Positions 1 to 9,200 of a stretch of DNA of 64,000 bases are shown piece after piece. The stretch's first letter is position 1. Each line of letters starts with the position of its first letter. A program made the translations under genes and the position numbers. The notes below the pieces were generated by a model that did not search any database, was not told where the DNA came from, and saw nothing but the letters and a program-made list of their open reading frames with translations. The DNA is taken from assembly GCF_001730315.1 (NCBI RefSeq), contig NZ_MIKC01000034.1, positions 124,001 through 188,000 on the forward strand. The letters run 5' to 3'. The stretch comes from Enterococcus ureilyticus (GTDB taxonomy: Bacteria; Bacillota; Bacilli; Lactobacillales; Enterococcaceae).

Positions 1-846
1 GCAGGAACAGAGCAAGTTATTCAAGTAGAGTTGAAAAATACATCCCAAAAAGAAGATATAGTAGCTGTGATTCAAATTAATGATGCAACCACTAATAATA
101 ATGGCACAGTAGAATATACAAAAAGTGAAAAAAGAGATTCAACGTTAAAAGTTGGAATTTCAGATCTAGTGAGAACAGATTCAGAGGTTGTTATTCCTGC
201 AAATCAGACTAAGACGCTTTTTATACAGATTACAATGCCAACTGAAAAGCTTGATGGAGTACTCCTTGGGGGAATAGTGATAAGCGAAGAGAAGCAAAGA
301 GCATTAAATGAAAAAAAAAGCACTGGTACTACTGTAATTAATAAATTTGCGTATACAATTGGTCTGTTATTGACAGAAAATGAAAAAGAAGCAGAGGCAA
401 AATTGAAATTAACAACAGTGACGATTGGCAAAGTCAACTATCGAAAGTTTATCAAGGCAAATATTCAAAATACTCAACCTGTCATTATTAAGGATATGAT
501 GATTGAAGCTAAAATCTATTTAAAAGAAGGAAAAGAAATTTTTTTCACTCAAACATCAGAGAATATTAACATGGCCCCAAACTCAAATTTTGACTACTTA
601 ATAAGTATGGAAAAAAATGAGTTTCCAGCTGGAAACTACATTTTAGAAGTGAAAGCCAAAAATGGTGAAAAAGAGTGGACTATGGAAAAAGAATTTACCA
701 TTGTAGAAAAAGAGAATAAGAAATTAAATGAAACAACGAATCAACTAGAGGCGACTTCCTCAAGGAAGCTGATTTTTTATATAGTGTTGCTACTATTTAT
801 TTTGTGGTCAATTAATTGGAAAAATAGAAATAGAAGAAAAAAGTAA
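1..846 (+). CDS. WxL-cluster surface protein (DUF916/DUF3324), 5' truncated by window edge
   Basis: The frame is open from base 1, so the start lies outside the window; about 281 residues are seen. The visible part begins in a beta-rich DUF916-like segment (motif VIPANQTKTL followed by MPTEKLDGVLLGGIVIS), continues into a DUF3324-like domain (IGLLLTENEKE, SENINMAPNSNFDYLI) and ends with one membrane helix (LIFYIVLLLFILW) plus a short basic tail, NRNRRKK. This is the usual layout of the membrane-anchored partners encoded in enterococcal WxL surface-protein clusters, which are thought to bind WxL proteins and peptidoglycan. The rest of such a cluster would lie upstream. It is followed by its own terminator. 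The family call is firm; the precise binding role is known for homologues only. Confidence 0.85.
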   Translation, partial: AGTEQVIQVELKNTSQKEDIVAVIQINDATTNNNGTVEYTKSEKRDSTLKVGISDLVRTDSEVVIPANQTKTLFIQITMPTEKLDGVLLGGIVISEEKQRALNEKKSTGTTVINKFAYTIGLLLTENEKEAEAKLKLTTVTIGKVNYRKFIKANIQNTQPVIIKDMMIEAKIYLKEGKEIFFTQTSENINMAPNSNFDYLISMEKNEFPAGNYILEVKAKNGEKEWTMEKEFTIVEKENKKLNETTNQLEATSSRKLIFYIVLLLFILWSINWKNRNRRKK

Positions 847-881
847 CGGTTTAGATAGTTAGTGAAGACCAGAGTATGAAT

Positions 882-929
882 AGAAAAGTGGGAAGCTAAA
901 GTAGTCATCTTCTCACTTTTCTTATTTTT
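882..929 (+). terminator. Rho-independent terminator after the surface protein gene
   Basis: A 14-bp stem (left arm 882-895, right arm 909-922, one G.T-type mismatch) is followed by TTATTTTT. It separates the WxL-type gene from the cyd operon. Confidence 0.8.
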
Positions 930-974
930 CCCCAAGAACAAAGGAATATTTTGATGAAAATAGGACAGAAACAT

Positions 975-1002
975 TTGTATTTTGTAAATAAAAGAGTATA
1001 CT
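975..1002 (+). promoter_or_regulatory. Candidate promoter for the cyd operon
   Basis: TTGTAT (975-980) and TATACT (997-1002) are separated by 16 bp. Transcription would start near 1009, leaving a leader of about 175 nt before cydA. No clear Rex palindrome (TTGTGA-N6-TCACAA) was seen near it. Confidence 0.5.
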
Positions 1003-1036
1003 TTAGATTGGAATCATTCTAAAATTAATAAAAAGA

Positions 1037-1162
1037 GTTTCCACGCACATATTGTATTTAGGTTTATTTTATTCTGGGTTTTGATTCATTTTGGCAGCAC
1101 CAACCAACTGCGCAAATGGATAATTACAATGGATAAAATCAGCTTATTCTTTTTGTGGAAAC
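1037..1162 (+). other. Structured cydA leader RNA candidate
   Basis: GTTTCCAC (1037-1044) and GTGGAAAC (1155-1162) are perfect complements that could close a domain of about 125 nt. Inside are short potential hairpins, such as GCAG...CTGC around the CACCAACCAA loop near 1095-1115. The right arm ends shortly before the cydA ribosome binding site. No known riboswitch class was recognised. Confidence 0.3.
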
Positions 1163-1185
1163 AGTAAAAACAAGGGGGATTATTG

Positions 1186-2604
1186 ATGTTTGATATTGTA
1201 ACATTAGCAAGATTCCAATTTGCAATGACGACTGTCTTTCATTACTTCTTCGTACCGTTTTCAATAGGATTAGCACTTGTAGTCGCAGTCATGGAAACGA
1301 TGTATGTTGTGAAAAAAGATGAGCGTTATCGCAAAATGGCGAAGTTTTGGGGCAACATTTTTCTATTAAGTTTTGCAGTAGGCGTTGTAACAGGAATTAT
1401 TCAAGAATTCCAGTTTGGAATGAACTGGTCAGATTATTCACGCTTTGTCGGAGATATTTTTGGTGCTCCACTAGCAATTGAAGCGTTACTTGCATTCTTT
1501 TTAGAATCAACATTTTTAGGTTTATGGATATTTACTTGGGATAAAGTCAGTCCTAAACTACATTTAACATTTATTTGGTTGGTCGTATTTGGTTCAATGA
1601 TGTCGGCTTTCTGGATTTTAGCGGCAAACAGCTTTATGCAACATCCAGTGGGCTATACTTTAAACAATGGTCGTGCTGAATTGATCGATTTTGGGGCCGT
1701 AATTGGCAATCCAAAAGTTTGGTATGAGTTTACACATGTTCTGTCTGGCGCAATTGTGATGGGCGGGATGATCGTTGCAGGTTTAGCTGCATTCCAAATT
1801 TTGAAAAAACGTGATATGAATTTCCACAAAACATCTATGCGTGTTGGTTTATGGATCGCTTTATTTGGGTCACTATCTGTTTTATTTACAGGGGACTTGC
1901 AAATGAAAGCCTTGATCAATGATCAACCAATGAAATTTGCGGCAATGGAAGGGGATTATGAAGATTCTGGCGATCCGGCCGCTTGGACATTGATTGCTTG
2001 GGCAGATGAAGCGCAACATAAACAAGTATTTGGGATTCAAATTCCTTATATGCTAAGTATCCTTTCTTATAACAGTTTATCTGGTTCCGTTGATGGAATG
2101 GACACTGTGAATGAACGTTTGAAAGAACAGTATGGTGATGATAAAAATTATTATCCACCAGTCAACACATTATTCTGGAGCTTTAGAGTCATGGCTGGCT
2201 TTGGTGCATTGATGCTTTTAGTTTCAGCTTTAGGATTATTCTTTAGTCGCAAGAAAAAACCTTCACTTTATGAAAAACGTTGGATGGTTTGGATATTAGC
2301 ATTGTGTACATTTGCTCCATTCTTGGCAAATACAACAGGTTGGTTGATTACTGAGCTTGGTCGTTATCCTTGGACTGTTTATGGTTTATTTACGATCGAA
2401 GACAGTGTGTCGCCAAACGTATCAGTGGCTTCACTGTTAACATCGAATATTATTTACTTTATTCTCTTTGCAGGTCTAGGTTCAGTCATGGTTTACTTGA
2501 TTACGGTCGAACTTAAAAAAGGCCCAGATTATGAAGAAAAGAAATTAGCAGAGGCAAACTCTACTGATGTAGATCCATTTGATAAGGAGGTCTTTGGCGA
2601 ATGA
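1186..2604 (+). CDS. cydA: Cytochrome bd ubiquinol/menaquinol oxidase subunit I
   Basis: Subunit I of the heme-containing bd-type terminal oxidase, which oxidises (demethyl)menaquinol and reduces oxygen to water in the cytoplasmic membrane. The protein is 472 residues, polytopic, and starts MFDIVTLARFQF. His19 and His184 sit where the b595 and b558 heme ligands are expected, and the conserved GRYPWTVYGLF segment follows the quinol-oxidation loop, which is of the short Firmicutes type. The ATG at 1186 is preferred over TTG at 1183 because AGGGGG lies 7 bases upstream. It overlaps cydB by 4 bp, showing translational coupling. E. faecalis-type enterococci need external heme for this enzyme; the same is expected here but is not visible in the window. 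Confidence 0.97.
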   Translation: MFDIVTLARFQFAMTTVFHYFFVPFSIGLALVVAVMETMYVVKKDERYRKMAKFWGNIFLLSFAVGVVTGIIQEFQFGMNWSDYSRFVGDIFGAPLAIEALLAFFLESTFLGLWIFTWDKVSPKLHLTFIWLVVFGSMMSAFWILAANSFMQHPVGYTLNNGRAELIDFGAVIGNPKVWYEFTHVLSGAIVMGGMIVAGLAAFQILKKRDMNFHKTSMRVGLWIALFGSLSVLFTGDLQMKALINDQPMKFAAMEGDYEDSGDPAAWTLIAWADEAQHKQVFGIQIPYMLSILSYNSLSGSVDGMDTVNERLKEQYGDDKNYYPPVNTLFWSFRVMAGFGALMLLVSALGLFFSRKKKPSLYEKRWMVWILALCTFAPFLANTTGWLITELGRYPWTVYGLFTIEDSVSPNVSVASLLTSNIIYFILFAGLGSVMVYLITVELKKGPDYEEKKLAEANSTDVDPFDKEVFGE

Positions 2605-3626
2605 GTACGTTGCAATTACTTTGGTTTGTCCTAATTGGTATTTTATTCTCAGGCTTCTTCTTCCTAGAAGGTTTTGACTTTGGCGTGGGGATGTCCGTTC
2701 AAACATTAGCGCACGACGAAGAGGAAAAAGAACAAATCATCCAAACGATTGGACCGGTTTGGGATGGTAATGAAGTCTGGTTATTAACAGCAGGTGGGGC
2801 GATGTTTGCTTCTTTCCCATACTGGTATGCTTCATTATTTAGCGGATTCTACTTGATTTTGTTTATTATTTTAGTTGGTTTGATCATTCGTGGAGTGTCA
2901 TTTGAATTCCGTCACCGTATGCCAGATGGCAAACGTCGTAGAATGTGGAACTGGACATTATCGATCGGTAGTTTTATCGTGCCATTTTTCTTTGGGGTTT
3001 TATTCATTGATTTAGTTCAAGGAATGCCGCTTGATGTGAATGGCAATATGATGGCTTCATTTACTGACTACATCAATGTATTTTCTGTTGTCGGTGGGGT
3101 TGCTTTGACATTATTGTGCTACCTACATGGCTTGAATTATATTACGCTTAAAACAGAAGGTCCTGTGAGAGAGCGTGCACGTAATTATGCGTCATTCTTT
3201 TATTGGGTTTTATATGTTGGCTTAGTTGTCTTTGCCGCTTTGTTGTACTTTAAAACAGATTTCTTTGATAATAACTTTTTAGTGACATTATTACTTGTTG
3301 TAGCAATTGTAGCATTGACAGTTGTTGCCAACGTCAGTGTCTTTAAGAAAAAAGAAATGTTGGCGTTCCTTGCTAGTGGTTTGACGTTGATTCTTCTAGT
3401 GGCATTATTATTTAGTGGTTTATTCCCACGAGTGATGATCGGTAGTGAAGGGTATTATGACATCTTGATCAAAGATGCTTCAAGTTCTCCTTACACATTG
3501 AAAACAATGACATGGTTATCATTAACGATTTTACCATTTGTATTAGCCTATACAGGCTGGTCTTATTATGTCTTTAGAAAACGGATCAAACATCCAGCAA
3601 TCGCTGCTGTGGGGTATGAAGGATGA
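2601..3626 (+). CDS. cydB: Cytochrome bd oxidase subunit II
   Basis: Second structural subunit of the bd oxidase, a 341-residue polytopic membrane protein with about eight to nine helices. The N-terminal pattern LEGFDFGVG and the VWDGNEVWLLTAGGAMFASFP region are typical of CydB. The start overlaps the cydA stop as ATGA, and its own stop overlaps the cydD start the same way, so cydABDC is a tightly packed operon. It stabilises CydA and helps bind the heme groups. No internal abnormality was seen. Confidence 0.97.
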   Translation: MSTLQLLWFVLIGILFSGFFFLEGFDFGVGMSVQTLAHDEEEKEQIIQTIGPVWDGNEVWLLTAGGAMFASFPYWYASLFSGFYLILFIILVGLIIRGVSFEFRHRMPDGKRRRMWNWTLSIGSFIVPFFFGVLFIDLVQGMPLDVNGNMMASFTDYINVFSVVGGVALTLLCYLHGLNYITLKTEGPVRERARNYASFFYWVLYVGLVVFAALLYFKTDFFDNNFLVTLLLVVAIVALTVVANVSVFKKKEMLAFLASGLTLILLVALLFSGLFPRVMIGSEGYYDILIKDASSSPYTLKTMTWLSLTILPFVLAYTGWSYYVFRKRIKHPAIAAVGYEG

Positions 3627-5353
3627 TCGATAAAGCCATCTTAAAAATGCCGAAAATCAAAAATATCATGATCTTGCTTGCAGGTTTTTCTTTCCTGCAA
3701 GCAGTATTTATTATAGGACAAGCATTTTATTTAGCGAAAGCCGTTGTTGGGTTATGGGAAGGTGGTCTGCTACAAGACCAGCTGTTGAATATTTTGGTGT
3801 TCTTTTTGTTTTATACTGGCAGACATGTCGTGACGTATCTTCGTGAGAAAATGTTAGACACCTTTAGCTATGAGCGATCACGTGAATTAAGGGAAGCCTT
3901 GTTGCAAAAGGTTTTCCGCCTGGGACCAACGGTGGTTCAGAAAAATGGTACGGGAAATATGATCACGATGGCACTTGAAGGAATCAGTCAGGCAGAAAAT
4001 TATCTGCATCTGATTTTGATGAAAATTATGAATATGATGATCATTCCCTGGATCATTTTGATTTTTGTCTTTACATTGGATATTCGTTCTGGAGTCGTTT
4101 TATTAGTGGTGTTTCCTATGATTATTATATTTATGATCATTTTAGGATATGCGGCTCAAAGTAAAGCGGATAAACAATACAAAGCATTTCAGATTTTGTC
4201 TAACCATTTTATCGATTCATTACGAGGCTTAGACACTCTAAAGCTATTTGGGTTAAGTAAAAAGTATGCAGGCAGCATTTATAATACCAGTGAGCGTTTT
4301 AGAGAAGCAACGATGAGTACTTTGAAAATCGCGATTTTATCAACGTTTGCCTTGGACTTTTTTACAACATTATCAGTAGCTGTTGTAGCGGTATTTTTAG
4401 GTTTGAGTTTGTTAGAAGGTGGGATTTTACTATTTCCTGCATTGACGACCTTGATTTTAGCACCAGAATTTTTCTTACCAGTGCGTGATTTTGCAAGTGA
4501 TTATCATGCGACTTTAGATGGTAAAAATTCATTCCAGGCAATCCAAGCTGTTTTGGATTTACCAGAAATGACTGAAACGGATCGTCTTACTTTAGGAGAT
4601 TGGACAGCGTTGAGTGAATTAACTGCAGAACAATTAACATTCCAATATGAAGAAGCCACTCAGCCAGCATTAAAAGGATTAGATTTTAAAGCAAAAGGGT
4701 ATCAAAAAATTGGGATCATTGGCGCAAGTGGTTCGGGAAAATCAACCTTGATCAATGTATTGAGTGGATTTTTGGAACCGAATGCTGAAATGACAAAAAT
4801 CGAAGTCGATGGACAAGAGATCCCACATTTTCTGCAAAAGCAATGGCAAAGTCAAGTACTCTATATTCCGCAGTCTCCTTATATTTTCCAAGATACCTTA
4901 GCCAATAATGTCCGTTTTTATACGCCAGAAGCGTCAGATGAGCAAGTGATGGCTGCTGTTCAGTTAGTAGGACTAGAAACGCTTGTAACAGGTCTAGGGG
5001 ACGGTATCAATACGGTAATTGGCGAAAGCGGGAGAATGCTAAGCGGAGGCCAAGCACAGCGTGTGGCGCTTGCTAGAGCTTTTTTAGATCAAGAACGTCG
5101 GATTTTACTATTTGATGAGCCGACTGCTCACTTAGATATTGAAACTGAGGTAGAATTGAAAGAAAGAATGTTGCCTTTAATGGAAGAACATCTTGTCTTT
5201 TTTGCCACGCATCGATTACATTGGATGGCAGAAATGGATTATATTCTAGTGATGGATAAAGGACAGTTGGTTGAAGCAGGCACCTTAGCTGAGTTGACTG
5301 AAAAAAATGGCTACTATGTAAAATTAGTCAATCAAATGAGGGGGACAGAATAA
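3623..5353 (+). CDS. cydD: Thiol-reductant ABC exporter, first subunit (CydD type)
   Basis: Fused membrane/ATPase half-transporter of 576 residues. The N-terminal half carries about six membrane helices; the C-terminal ATPase shows Walker A GASGSGKS near residue 370, the signature LSGGQ and Walker B ILLFDEP, followed by THR as H-loop. In the known system CydDC exports cysteine or glutathione and is needed for assembly of the bd oxidase, which fits its position directly after cydAB with a 4-bp overlap. Naming of the two halves differs between species: in Bacillus-style nomenclature this first gene is called cydC. Confidence 0.9.
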   Translation: MIDKAILKMPKIKNIMILLAGFSFLQAVFIIGQAFYLAKAVVGLWEGGLLQDQLLNILVFFLFYTGRHVVTYLREKMLDTFSYERSRELREALLQKVFRLGPTVVQKNGTGNMITMALEGISQAENYLHLILMKIMNMMIIPWIILIFVFTLDIRSGVVLLVVFPMIIIFMIILGYAAQSKADKQYKAFQILSNHFIDSLRGLDTLKLFGLSKKYAGSIYNTSERFREATMSTLKIAILSTFALDFFTTLSVAVVAVFLGLSLLEGGILLFPALTTLILAPEFFLPVRDFASDYHATLDGKNSFQAIQAVLDLPEMTETDRLTLGDWTALSELTAEQLTFQYEEATQPALKGLDFKAKGYQKIGIIGASGSGKSTLINVLSGFLEPNAEMTKIEVDGQEIPHFLQKQWQSQVLYIPQSPYIFQDTLANNVRFYTPEASDEQVMAAVQLVGLETLVTGLGDGINTVIGESGRMLSGGQAQRVALARAFLDQERRILLFDEPTAHLDIETEVELKERMLPLMEEHLVFFATHRLHWMAEMDYILVMDKGQLVEAGTLAELTEKNGYYVKLVNQMRGTE

Positions 5354-7113
5354 TGGAAAATACCCCAACAAATAAAGAATTATATGAAAAAGATCAATGG
5401 GTTAAACCCTTCTTGAAAAAGTATAAAGGCTTATTGTACTTAGCCCTGATTTTAGGCTTTTTAACTTTCTTCAGTGCGGGTGCTTTGATGTTTAACTCGG
5501 GTTATTTAATTAGCCGAGCAGCATCACTTCCAGAAAATATTTTGATGATTTATATTCCCATTGTATTAACACGCGCCTTTGGGATTAGTCGTCCAGTTTT
5601 CCGATATATTGAGCGTCTAGTCAGTCATAATTGGGTTTTGAAAATGACATCTGATTTGCGTTTGAAACTTTACCTGGTTTTAGAGAAAGATGCGATTTTC
5701 TTTAAATCGAAATACCAAACGGGTGATATTTTAGGTTTATTATCTGAAGATATCAATCACTTGCAGAACTTGTACTTGCGTACGATTTTCCCAACTGTGA
5801 TCGCTTGGTTGTTATATATCTTTATTATTATTGGACTAGGTTTGTTTTCATGGTGGTTTGGTCTGTGCATGTTATTGATGTTAGGTGTAGTGATTTTTCT
5901 TTTGCCAATGCTCTCAGTTTTAGTAAATGGTGCGAGACAAGAGAAACAAAAAGTTTCTAAAAATGAATTGTATAAAACATTGACAGATAATATCTTAGGC
6001 GTTTCTGATTGGGTGTTTAGTCAACGTGGACAAGAATTTGTTCATTCATATGAGAAAGAGGAAGCAAAATTACGCCAGTTAGATGAAAAGATCAAACGTT
6101 TCAATCGTTTTCGTGATTTTGTTTTACAAGTCGCTTTTGGGGTCATTACAGTTGCCATTTTAGCTTGGACGAGCGTTCGTTTTCCTGGCAACCATGGTGG
6201 AGCGGCTAACTGGATTGCAGCATTTACTTTAACGGTGTTTCCACTGATCGATGCATTTGCTCCCCTACCTGATGCGGCGCAAGAAACAAATATTTATAAA
6301 GATTCCATCAAACGATTGAATGATTTACCAGAGCCAGATGAGACAAATCAAGTCGTGAACGATGTAACGGTTACTGATAGTGAAATCAAGATCACGGATG
6401 TATCATTTTCTTATGAGGGAACAGCTAAGAATGTACTGGAAAATTTAAGTTTAACAATCCATTCAAAAGAAAAATTAGCAATTTTAGGCCGTAGCGGTTC
6501 AGGGAAAAGTACTTTAGCAACCTTGATTCGTGGGGATTTACGTCCAGATAAAGGTTATATTACGCTAGGCGGGATTCCTACAGCAGAATTTGGTGATCAA
6601 ATTACCCAATCGATTGGTGTGATTCATCAAACACCTTACTTATTTAGAACGACGATTCTAAATAATGTTCGAATCGGACGAGAAGAAGCCTCAGAAGAAG
6701 AGGTTTGGCAAGTATTGAATAAGGTTGGTTTAAAAGAAATGATTGCAGCGTTACCGGAAGGGTTACTGACGATGGTGGATGAAGCGGGGCTGCGTTTTTC
6801 TGGCGGTGAACGCCATCGTTTGGCTTTAGCACGGATTTTACTTCAAGATACACCAGTTGTACTGTTGGATGAACCAACGACAGGACTGGATCCAATCACA
6901 GAACAACAATTATTGGAGACGTTTTTTGAGACATTGAAAGATAAAACGATTATTTGGATCACACATCATTTGCAAGGGGTTCACATGATGGACCGGGTCG
7001 TTTTTATTGAAGATGGTCAGCTAGAAATGAGTGGTTCTCCACAAGAGCTACTGGCGACAAATCCGCATTATCAACAATTATATGCAATTGATCGTGGTAT
7101 GAATAAGCACTGA
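5353..7113 (+). CDS. cydC: Thiol-reductant ABC exporter, second subunit (CydC type)
   Basis: Partner half-transporter of 586 residues. An N-terminal six-helix region is followed by an ATPase domain with Walker A GRSGSGKST, signature FSGGE and Walker B VVLLDEPTTGLDP. Its ATG shares one base with the preceding stop (TAATG), so the two halves are translationally coupled, as expected for a heterodimer. The LSGGQ-like signature is altered (FSGGE) and the H-loop is THH, giving two slightly different nucleotide sites. The gene closes the cyd operon and is followed by a terminator. Confidence 0.9.
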   Translation: MENTPTNKELYEKDQWVKPFLKKYKGLLYLALILGFLTFFSAGALMFNSGYLISRAASLPENILMIYIPIVLTRAFGISRPVFRYIERLVSHNWVLKMTSDLRLKLYLVLEKDAIFFKSKYQTGDILGLLSEDINHLQNLYLRTIFPTVIAWLLYIFIIIGLGLFSWWFGLCMLLMLGVVIFLLPMLSVLVNGARQEKQKVSKNELYKTLTDNILGVSDWVFSQRGQEFVHSYEKEEAKLRQLDEKIKRFNRFRDFVLQVAFGVITVAILAWTSVRFPGNHGGAANWIAAFTLTVFPLIDAFAPLPDAAQETNIYKDSIKRLNDLPEPDETNQVVNDVTVTDSEIKITDVSFSYEGTAKNVLENLSLTIHSKEKLAILGRSGSGKSTLATLIRGDLRPDKGYITLGGIPTAEFGDQITQSIGVIHQTPYLFRTTILNNVRIGREEASEEEVWQVLNKVGLKEMIAALPEGLLTMVDEAGLRFSGGERHRLALARILLQDTPVVLLDEPTTGLDPITEQQLLETFFETLKDKTIIWITHHLQGVHMMDRVVFIEDGQLEMSGSPQELLATNPHYQQLYAIDRGMNKH

Positions 7114-7123
7114 ATGAAATAAA

Positions 7124-7165
7124 AAAAGCTGAGGCAAAACGCAATGAGCGTTGCCTCAAGCTTTT
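7124..7165. terminator. Bidirectional terminator between cydC and the polyprenyl synthase gene
   Basis: AAAAGCT-GAGGCAA pairs with TTGCCTC-A-AGCTTTT around a CGCAATGAGCG-type loop. A-rich and T-rich flanks on both sides suit termination of both convergent genes. Confidence 0.85.
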
Positions 7166-8144
7166 AAAAGGATCGTTGTAATAATAAGTGCGTTAATTGA
7201 GTTAGCTGTTCTTTACCTAAACAATCAGGTAGTCTTTCAATATCGGTCAAAGCCTTTTCTGTTACTCGTTTAGCAAATGCTTTTGCATCATTTACGCCCT
7301 CTAGTTCGTAAACAAGTTGAGCAACTTCACTTGCTTGGGTAGTTGTTATGGCCGCCCCCTTTTCTAAATAATTGTTAAAGCGCTCTGGTGATTTTTGCAT
7401 CGCAAAGAGCAACGGTAATGTGTAAACACCTTGAGCGAGATCTTCTAAGACGGGCTTTTTTAAGGTTTTGACATCTGCGGTGTAATCTAAGATATCGTCA
7501 TAGACTTGAAAGGCAATCCCAATATGGCGACCAATCCGTCTTGCCAGACGCTGGACCTCAGCACAAGCAAAGCCAAAATGAGCACCTTCTAAACAACTTA
7601 ATGAGAATAGTTCAGCTGTTTTGCCATTAACGCTGCGTAAATAATCGGAAATCGTCATGTTCTTTTTATAACGTGTGTGCATTTGATCTAATTCACCGAG
7701 TAGTAATCGTTTCATCGCAGAAGCGTTCGTATGTAAGAAATCTGAACCATTCATTGTATCAGCAAGTAATTCAAAGAACTCTGTGAATAATAAATCTCCT
7801 GTATAAACGGCAACATCTTTGCCATAACGAGATTGAATCGTAACAGCTCCTCTTCGAAGAGGAGAATCATCGATGATATCATCGTGGACAAGTGTGGCCA
7901 TGTGTAAAATTTCGATTGAAGCAGCAATTTTTATTAGTTGTTGATGGTCTTGTTTTTGTTCATCGCCAATTTGAGTAAATAAAAAAAAGAAGGCAGGGCG
8001 CAATAATTTTCCACCAGAACACGTTAGCTCGACTAAAGCTGCTTCAATTTCTTTGTTTCGTATTTTTACTTGATGTTTGATCAATTCACAAGTTTCGTTT
8101 AGTTGTTGTTGGATAATAGGAAATTCCTTCCAAAAATCATTCAT
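7164..8144 (-). CDS. Polyprenyl diphosphate synthase for (demethyl)menaquinone side chain
   Basis: Long-chain trans-prenyl diphosphate synthase of 326 residues, joining isopentenyl units to make the side chain used by MenA. The first aspartate-rich motif is VHDDIIDDSPLRRG and the second is YDDILDYT; KTAEL and the GKLLRPA motif are also present. It is convergent with cydC and divergent from menA, so all quinone and oxidase genes sit together. It resembles HepT/IspB-like component II proteins; chain length cannot be read from sequence by eye. No separate component I gene (HepS-like) is visible nearby. Confidence 0.88.
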   Translation of the reverse strand: MNDFWKEFPIIQQQLNETCELIKHQVKIRNKEIEAALVELTCSGGKLLRPAFFFLFTQIGDEQKQDHQQLIKIAASIEILHMATLVHDDIIDDSPLRRGAVTIQSRYGKDVAVYTGDLLFTEFFELLADTMNGSDFLHTNASAMKRLLLGELDQMHTRYKKNMTISDYLRSVNGKTAELFSLSCLEGAHFGFACAEVQRLARRIGRHIGIAFQVYDDILDYTADVKTLKKPVLEDLAQGVYTLPLLFAMQKSPERFNNYLEKGAAITTTQASEVAQLVYELEGVNDAKAFAKRVTEKALTDIERLPDCLGKEQLTQLTHLLLQRSF

Positions 8145-8263
8145 AACACAATAGTCCTTTCAGTAATTCAATACTATTGATTGTATACGATGTTGGTGAA
8201 GAAATACAAGTAAATTATTCTGTGAGCATAAAACTAAATAATGTAAGGAGAGAAGAGTATAAT

Positions 8264-9169
8264 TTGAATAGAGAAGTTTTTTTTGAATTAGTTGAACTAA
8301 AAGCAAAGACAGCCAGTGTTTTACCCTTTCTTTTAGGAATTTGTTTTAGTTGGTATCATTATGGAAGTTTACATTTAGGTTATGTTCTTATTTATTTTAT
8401 TGCGATGTTTATTTTTAATATGGCTGTTGATATTTTAGATAACTATAATGACTACCACCATGCCAAAGAAGGGCATGATTATAAAGAAAAGACGAATATC
8501 ATCGGGCGGGAGAACCTGTCACTATCAATGCTTCGTCAATGGATCATTTGGATGATCATCATCTCAGCATTGATGGGAATCGGTTTATCTATGATTGTCG
8601 GTTGGCCGCTATTATGGTTGGGGCTGTACTGTTATTTGATTGGAATCTTTTATTCTTCTGGACCCAAACCATTATCAAGTTTGCCTCTGGGTGAATTCTT
8701 TTCAGGATTTACGATGGGCTTTATGATCATGTTGATTTGTGTCTATATCAATACATTTGATTCTTTTCAATGGACAGCGGGCAATCTTGGCAGTATCTTC
8801 TTAGTATCACTACCCAATACTTGTTTGATCGCTAATTTAATGTTAGCAAATAATATTTGTGATTTAGAAGAAGATGAAATGAATCATCGCTTCACCTTAG
8901 TTCACTATTTAGGGAAGAAAGCATCGATTGGTTTGTTTGTCGGATTGATCGTGATTGCATTTGCATCGATTGTGTTGAGTGTTGTTTTGGGCTTAACACC
9001 GATTACGATGTTATTGACGTTACTTGTTTTGCCATTTATTTGGAAACAAACGAAGTTATTTTTAAAGGAGCAAGTCAAAACAAAGACATTTATTTGCGCT
9101 GTTAGAATTTTAGCAGTCGGAGCACTAGCACAAGTTGTATTTTTCGCCATAGGATTGTGGCTTAAATAA
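8264..9169 (+). CDS. menA: 1,4-dihydroxy-2-naphthoate polyprenyltransferase
   Basis: Integral-membrane UbiA-family prenyltransferase that attaches the polyprenyl chain to dihydroxynaphthoate to make demethylmenaquinol. The first aspartate motif is DILDNYNDYHHA, and the second is represented by NNICDLEEDEMNHR; eight to nine hydrophobic helices are present. The frame is open upstream to a TTG at 8177 and a GTG at 8222, but family members begin close to VFFELVELKAKTAS, so TTG at 8264 is chosen; AAGGAG lies 13 bases upstream, a rather long spacing, so GTG 8222 remains possible. About 301 residues from this start. It precedes ndh by 31 bp and is probably co-transcribed with it. Confidence 0.9.
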   Translation: MNREVFFELVELKAKTASVLPFLLGICFSWYHYGSLHLGYVLIYFIAMFIFNMAVDILDNYNDYHHAKEGHDYKEKTNIIGRENLSLSMLRQWIIWMIIISALMGIGLSMIVGWPLLWLGLYCYLIGIFYSSGPKPLSSLPLGEFFSGFTMGFMIMLICVYINTFDSFQWTAGNLGSIFLVSLPNTCLIANLMLANNICDLEEDEMNHRFTLVHYLGKKASIGLFVGLIVIAFASIVLSVVLGLTPITMLLTLLVLPFIWKQTKLFLKEQVKTKTFICAVRILAVGALAQVVFFAIGLWLK

Positions 9170-9200
9170 TAAATAAAAAGGTTAAGAGGGGATTTTAAAA

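Noticed and set aside
975-1180. Rex operator before cydA
   Set aside because: No TTGTGA-N6-TCACAA-like palindrome could be found despite expectation from other Gram-positive cyd operons.
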